From Pelecanus crispus (lineage: Eukaryota; Chordata; Aves; Pelecaniformes; Pelecanidae): a stretch of DNA of 64,000 nt. The position numbers were made by a program, and so were the translations under genes. The notes beneath the pieces are model-generated. The model saw nothing but the letters and a program-made list of their open reading frames with translations, made no database searches and had not been told where the DNA came from. The DNA is taken from the NCBI RefSeq assembly GCF_030463565.1, contig NC_134655.1, forward strand, positions 3,360,372 to 3,424,371, given 5' to 3'. This document shows, piece by piece, positions 61,701 through 64,000 of this stretch (position 1 is the stretch's first letter; every line of letters begins with the position of its first letter).

Positions 61701-64000
61701 AATTACTTTCACTGGTCCTTCAAAACTCTTTCCTTCTATAACTTAATCAAATAGAGGCAACAGACAACTGTGGAAATGCAGTCTAGCTAGCAGTTGATCT
61801 AGGAGATCACAAACCGCACTATACAGAATCTGAAGTCATTAAAACAACACAGTGAATTTCCTACTACTATAAATCATAGCTTAATTTGAGATACAATTAA
61901 TCTTTCTTGTAACTAACCTTGGGAGAGTAACCAGAATAGAAAAATAGAGTTAAAAAAACCCCCAAAACATCAGCAACAGACAGGCATTTTAAGACAGGTG
62001 GCGTAGCAAGTGCAAAAAACCAAACTGGCACAACAGACTATGTAGTATGTTTTGTAATGACTGCAAAAACTGAATACACGCTTCAAGCTTTAGACAAAAG
62101 CCTAACAGCAGTGCCTTAAACTTTCTTGACTATGGAAATCAACCCCTGATCATTAAGTCGATTATTATAAACGGTATTTAAAAAACCAGAATTGCTCCAG
62201 AACCCAAAAACTGCTGCTGAGGAATCTGGCTGCAAGAAGCACAGCAGTACAGGCAACCTCACTAAGAGTTCCTTGAGATTGCCATTCTAACAGTCTAACA
62301 CCTTGATATACTAAAATTTACAAGCTGCAGTGGCTTATCTCTAATATAAGTGAACAGCACACCAGCCCACAGCAACGTATTTTGGGTGGTTTTTTTTCCT
62401 TATACACCTTTTCAATTAAACAAATATACATTTTATTGGGAAGATGCAAGTCCCCAAGACAGACCAGTCAAGACCCCACTGAAAGCTGATGAAAAGCATG
62501 GTGGTTGTGAAAACCAGACTTGTGGGTTTTGAGAACAAAAGAAGAGAGAGTTCCACAAAAGAGCCAGTATTTGACAAATAACAGCTTCAGCCAGCATAAT
62601 GACAAAAGGAAACTGCAAGGCTTGGCAGCGCGCTTACACCAGGACATCTCAATTTTGCATTCTCTCTGTCCAGTCTTATTGTTAATATCTTGTTTCTTGG
62701 AAGAGTAAGACATTAAATCAATTACATTTTATGTTTAGAAAAGGAAGAAAAGAGAGATGAAGCAAAACCTGAAGGCGGACTACTGTTAAGAGATGCAAAT
62801 ATTATTATTCCTCAAAAAAAAATTTTTTATATGCAACCAAATGTTTTGCTATAATTCAAGTTTCAGAGCTAAGGTAAATCTTACAGGAAGCAGAAAAATA
62901 CATCTGTATTTTATATAATACATATAAAAAAACCCCAACCTACCAACTATGGCAAAAAGCCCCTTATTAAACGACCATCAATCTTGTTACCCGAGAGAAT
63001 TGTAGGCACATACCTGTCAAATGATCCAAGTAGTATTGGTAGAGTTTGCACTGAATAGGTGTCATTCGAACTTCTAGAACATACTCATATTTTGGTGGGA
63101 GGAACTTTGTTAATGCTGTGTAATCTTTCCTCTGTAATTTTACAAACAGTACTTTAGCCATATAAACATGAAAGCGACTACTGAGAGCTTAAGAACTTCT
63201 GGCATCTTAAACGACAAAGCACCATGCATGAATTACAATGATTCAGATGCTTTCCAACCACAAAGGGAAAAAAAATAGCCCACTAAATACAATCCAATTA
63301 CAGGCACTGTCTGCAGAAGCCCATCTTACCTAGTCAATGTGGTTGTCTCGTCAAAAGCCTATGACCCGTTAACCCCATGTCCCAGTTCCAAGTCCTTGCA
63401 AAGTTGACTGCAACTTCAGTAGCTGCTCTGGTAACTACTTTTGTGGGGTTTTTTGAAATACTAAAACCTTTCTTTGTGAAAGCGTGGGTAAGTCAAGAAG
63501 CTAATATCAGTGTTTGGATCACAGATGGACTCGCTCACATTCAGGTTAACCGTTTTATGTTTTAGAGTACGTAGTTTCTGAATACTTGCCTGGGGCAATG
63601 CAAAATTTATTTCTGTTTTCATTTTTTTGACTCTTAATGCTAGGCTACTTCTATCCACCCACCCCTTCATCCAAATGGTGAACAATGTATTGATCCTGAC
63701 CGAGAGACAGCTGCATGTTTAGGAGTTAAGTGACCTTCATCAGAGCTAAGCTGTCCGTGCTGTGCTGCACAAACGCCTTGGCTGCAGGATAACCTCAGCC
63801 CGCTCGCTGCAAGAGAGGAGCCCACGGGCAGCTCCCACTTGGTACTGGCGATTACGCCACCTGCATGGCCTGCTGTTATCTAGCAGCGTAGCAAGCAGCT
63901 CTCATGAGAGCATCCTTTAGGAACAGAGTTGTTTTCTTCTAAGGAAATTACATAGCAGCTCGAAGGACCAAAAGGGAGAGCTGCTCTCTATGGACAGGAT
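37514..64000 (-). CDS. ATRX: ATRX chromatin remodeller, 3' part (14 coding exons, 674 C-terminal residues)
   Basis: Nuclear SNF2-family ATPase that works with DAXX to deposit histone H3.3 at telomeric and pericentromeric heterochromatin. The window holds the last 14 coding exons, 2025 nt including TGA at 37514-37516. Every junction has GT/AG and the phases close without a break. Numbered from the first visible residue: 1-39 follow the first helicase lobe ([17 protein letters not shown]); 40-168 are the linker with [19 protein letters not shown], an acidic/Ser patch ([20 protein letters not shown]) and a Lys-rich stretch; 170-350 are the second helicase lobe, with [12 protein letters not shown] (220-231, motif IV region), [16 protein letters not shown] (265-280), [19 protein letters not shown] (motif V) and FRVYRFGQ (motif VI); 351-674 are the C-terminal region, with an acidic [12 protein letters not shown] helix and a Gln- and Met/Pro-rich tail ending GPSQGKSM. 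Similarity to human ATRX, recalled from memory, is very high. The N-terminal ADD domain and the ATP-binding lobe lie beyond the right edge. Confidence 0.97.
38647..38775 (-). CDS. ATRX: ATRX exon (visible residues 540-582)
   Basis: 129 nt, phase 0 at both ends: [20 protein letters not shown] to NDVLTKQQM. Donor ATG|GTAAAA, acceptor TTTTCAG. Predicted helical, Gln/Lys-rich. Confidence 0.96.
39377..39472 (-). CDS. ATRX: ATRX exon (visible residues 508-539)
   Basis: 96 nt, phase 0 at both ends: [20 protein letters not shown] to EDIISTI. Acceptor TTCTCAG, donor ATA|GTGAGT. Confidence 0.96.
40409..40534 (-). CDS. ATRX: ATRX exon (visible residues 466-507)
   Basis: 126 nt, phase 0 at both ends: [20 protein letters not shown] to SAMSNQQLE. 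Donor GAG|GTGAGT. The segment after TGTN differs from my recollection of human ATRX; the rest matches. Confidence 0.96.
41735..41884 (-). CDS. ATRX: ATRX exon (visible residues 416-465)
   Basis: 150 nt, phase 0 at both ends: [20 protein letters not shown] then a strongly acidic helix [20 protein letters not shown]. The open frame continues into the intron past the donor AAG|GTAAAG. Separated from the previous exon by the largest intron in the window. Confidence 0.96.
44764..45316 (-). mobile_element. Solo LTR of an avian endogenous retrovirus, with 5-bp target duplication
   Basis: A 543-bp LTR at 44769-45311, flanked on both sides by CCTTT (44764-44768 and 45312-45316). Read on the minus strand it begins TGTCCTGGTTTTGGCTGGGA and ends CCCCGACA, the TG...CA ends of an LTR. 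I recognise the family by eye as an LTR common across bird genomes: blocks such as GCATGGGAAGCT reversed, CATACCATATGACGTCAT, a GCAATTGCAT block and a variable ATT/AAT tract at about 44903-44948. A 5-bp duplication is typical of ERVL-like elements. No gag, pol or env remains, so it arose by LTR-LTR recombination. It has the same orientation as ATRX. Confidence 0.88.
45063..45070. promoter_or_regulatory. Perfect CRE/ATF palindrome in the solo LTR
   Basis: TGACGTCA at 45063-45070 within the presumed U3/promoter part of the LTR, a full-length cAMP response element. Only the motif is visible; activity is unknown. A second identical palindrome lies at 51013-51020 in another ATRX intron, in unique sequence. 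Confidence 0.6.
46015..46347 (+). mobile_element. CR1 LINE 3' fragment, antisense in an ATRX intron
   Basis: About 330 bp of CR1 3' end in forward orientation, opposite to ATRX. Recognisable blocks are GAGGAAATGGGCTCAAGCTG, GGTTTAGGTTGGATATTAGG, GGCTGCCCAGAGAGGTGGTG, CCTGGAAGCGTTCAAAAAAC and the terminal CCAACCTAAACGATTCCATG followed by ATTCTATGATTCTA. It is well preserved and so fairly young. Short open frames in it are the end of the CR1 reverse-transcriptase frame. Confidence 0.95.
50585..50779 (-). CDS. ATRX: ATRX exon (visible residues 351-415)
   Basis: 195 nt, phase 0 at both ends: [20 protein letters not shown], then [20 protein letters not shown] and a Lys-rich [15 protein letters not shown]. 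It follows directly after helicase motif VI and matches human ATRX almost without change as I recall it. Donor AAA|GTAAGT. Confidence 0.97.
52184..52361 (-). CDS. ATRX: ATRX exon with helicase motifs V and VI (visible residues 291-350)
   Basis: 178 nt. One base completes Arg291, then [20 protein letters not shown] (motif V), [20 protein letters not shown] (motif VI, arginine fingers in the RVYRFGQ string) and [11 protein letters not shown]. Acceptor TTCCAG, donor CAG|GTAGGT. These motifs are needed for ATP hydrolysis and coupling to DNA translocation in SNF2 enzymes. Confidence 0.97.
53441..53549 (-). CDS. ATRX: ATRX exon (visible residues 255-291)
   Basis: 109 nt, split codons at both ends: [21 protein letters not shown] then [16 protein letters not shown]. 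The [10 protein letters not shown] string is the conserved motif of SNF2 helicase lobe 2. Acceptor TTTATAG, donor GAG|GTGAG. Confidence 0.97.
55440..55543 (-). CDS. ATRX: ATRX exon (visible residues 220-255)
   Basis: 104 nt: third base of Val220, then [20 protein letters not shown] and [13 protein letters not shown], plus the first base of Gly255. This is the start of the RecA-like lobe 2 core strand (VLVFSQ). Donor AAG|GTGAGT, acceptor TTTTCAG. Confidence 0.96.
55844..55997 (-). CDS. ATRX: ATRX exon (visible residues 169-220)
   Basis: 154 nt: completes Gly169, then [40 protein letters not shown] and ELGDK, plus two bases of Val220. [12 protein letters not shown] is the helix that opens the C-terminal helicase lobe in SNF2 proteins. 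The acceptor is TTTTTTTATAG. Confidence 0.96.
57921..57988 (-). mobile_element. CR1 LINE 3' tail fragment in an ATRX intron
   Basis: Three copies of ATCATAGA-type tail units, followed by ATCTAGGTTGGAAAAGACCT and TTAAGATCATCCAGTCCAA: the reverse complement of the CR1 3' end. About 68 bp; same orientation as ATRX. Confidence 0.93.
58434..58606 (-). CDS. ATRX: ATRX exon, inter-lobe linker (visible residues 111-169)
   Basis: 173 nt: [20 protein letters not shown], then [20 protein letters not shown] and a more variable [17 protein letters not shown]. It begins, just after the acceptor TTTCTAG, with G and a run of nine A's encoding three lysines. The basic-then-acidic/Ser pattern suits a disordered linker with CK2-like sites. 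The segment after GGGEGN differs from my recollection of the mammalian protein. Confidence 0.96.
58772..58860 (-). CDS. ATRX: ATRX exon, acidic linker (visible residues 82-111)
   Basis: 89 nt: [20 protein letters not shown] then MSLSSDDYA and two bases of Lys111. Strongly acidic and Ser-rich. The acceptor is CTCTTTTGAG, a less common GAG-type acceptor; the donor AAA|GTAATT lacks the usual last G of the exon. Confidence 0.94.
59155..59279 (-). CDS. ATRX: ATRX exon (visible residues 40-81)
   Basis: 125 nt: completes Gly40, then [40 protein letters not shown] and K. The [15 protein letters not shown] helix is typical of the SNF2 protrusion between the two lobes. Acceptor GGTGTAG, donor AAG|GTAAAT. 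Confidence 0.96.
59280..63013 (-). other. ATRX: ATRX 3.7-kb intron
   Basis: AT-rich, no recognised extra exon or clear transposon. A slightly GC-richer patch at about 60540-61080 may be an old unclassified repeat. The open frames on both strands around 60.8-61.1 kb are mirror images of each other and unlikely to be real. Confidence 0.75.
63014..63131 (-). CDS. ATRX: ATRX exon, first one visible (visible residues 1-40)
   Basis: 118 nt, starting in phase 0: [39 protein letters not shown] and the first base of Gly40. Acceptor AAATTACAG, donor CAG|GTATGT. No further upstream exon is found from 63132 to 64000, so that stretch is intron and the gene continues to the right. Confidence 0.95.
63132..64000 (-). 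other. ATRX: ATRX intron, continuing beyond the right edge
   Basis: 869 bp without a recognisable ATRX exon or known repeat. The ATP-binding helicase lobe and N-terminal ADD domain must be encoded further right. Confidence 0.8.

Noticed and set aside
1-64000. tRNA, rRNA or microRNA genes
   Set aside because: I saw no tRNA cloverleaf boxes, rRNA-like blocks or convincing long hairpins when reading both strands; a covariance-model search was not possible.

Overview
The window is a piece of a vertebrate nuclear genome, almost certainly from a bird. The genes have many GT-AG introns. The interspersed repeats are CR1 LINE tails, the typical avian retroposon, plus one solo LTR that I recognise as a type common in birds. 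The coding exons match amniote FGF16 and ATRX. I cannot name the species. The two genes lie tail to tail. FGF16 and ATRX are also neighbours on human Xq21.1; from general knowledge the chicken copies are on autosome 4.

Layout. Positions 1-13600 are fairly AT-rich intergenic DNA with decayed repeats: MIR-like fragments near 3.5 and 5.2 kb, a CR1 tail at 8.2 kb and an old CR1 fragment at 8.4-9.4 kb. No gene was recognised there. Positions 13630-14760 hold a G/purine-rich minisatellite with two sub-blocks: an 83-bp higher-order unit made of alternating 33- and 50-bp steps, then a 17-bp-based block. A dense CpG island follows (14770-15720), then a homopolymer-rich spacer, then a compact CCAAT/TATA promoter for FGF16. 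FGF16 is complete: three coding exons at 16144-16420, 22933-23036 and 27364-27609 encode 208 residues. Its 3' UTR has AU-rich elements and a polyadenylation signal at 28390. Positions 28.4-34.8 kb are the gap between the convergent genes; it is unusually GC- and CpG-rich and holds no recognisable gene.

From 34.84 kb to the right edge the minus strand carries the 3' end of ATRX. There are 14 coding exons (63131 down to 37514) and a 3' UTR of about 2.65 kb. All exon junctions have GT/AG and the phases close exactly, giving 674 C-terminal residues. These include the acidic/Ser/Lys linker between the helicase lobes, the second helicase lobe with motifs IV-VI, and the conserved C-terminal tail. 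The 8.7-kb intron holds a 543-bp solo LTR with a perfect 5-bp target duplication and a CR1 tail in the opposite orientation.

The two genes are not a functional unit. FGF16 is a secreted FGF9-subfamily growth factor; ATRX is a nuclear SNF2-type chromatin remodeller. I found no new protein system. The most unusual structure is the minisatellite next to the FGF16 CpG island, which stays open over long stretches in all three minus-strand frames.
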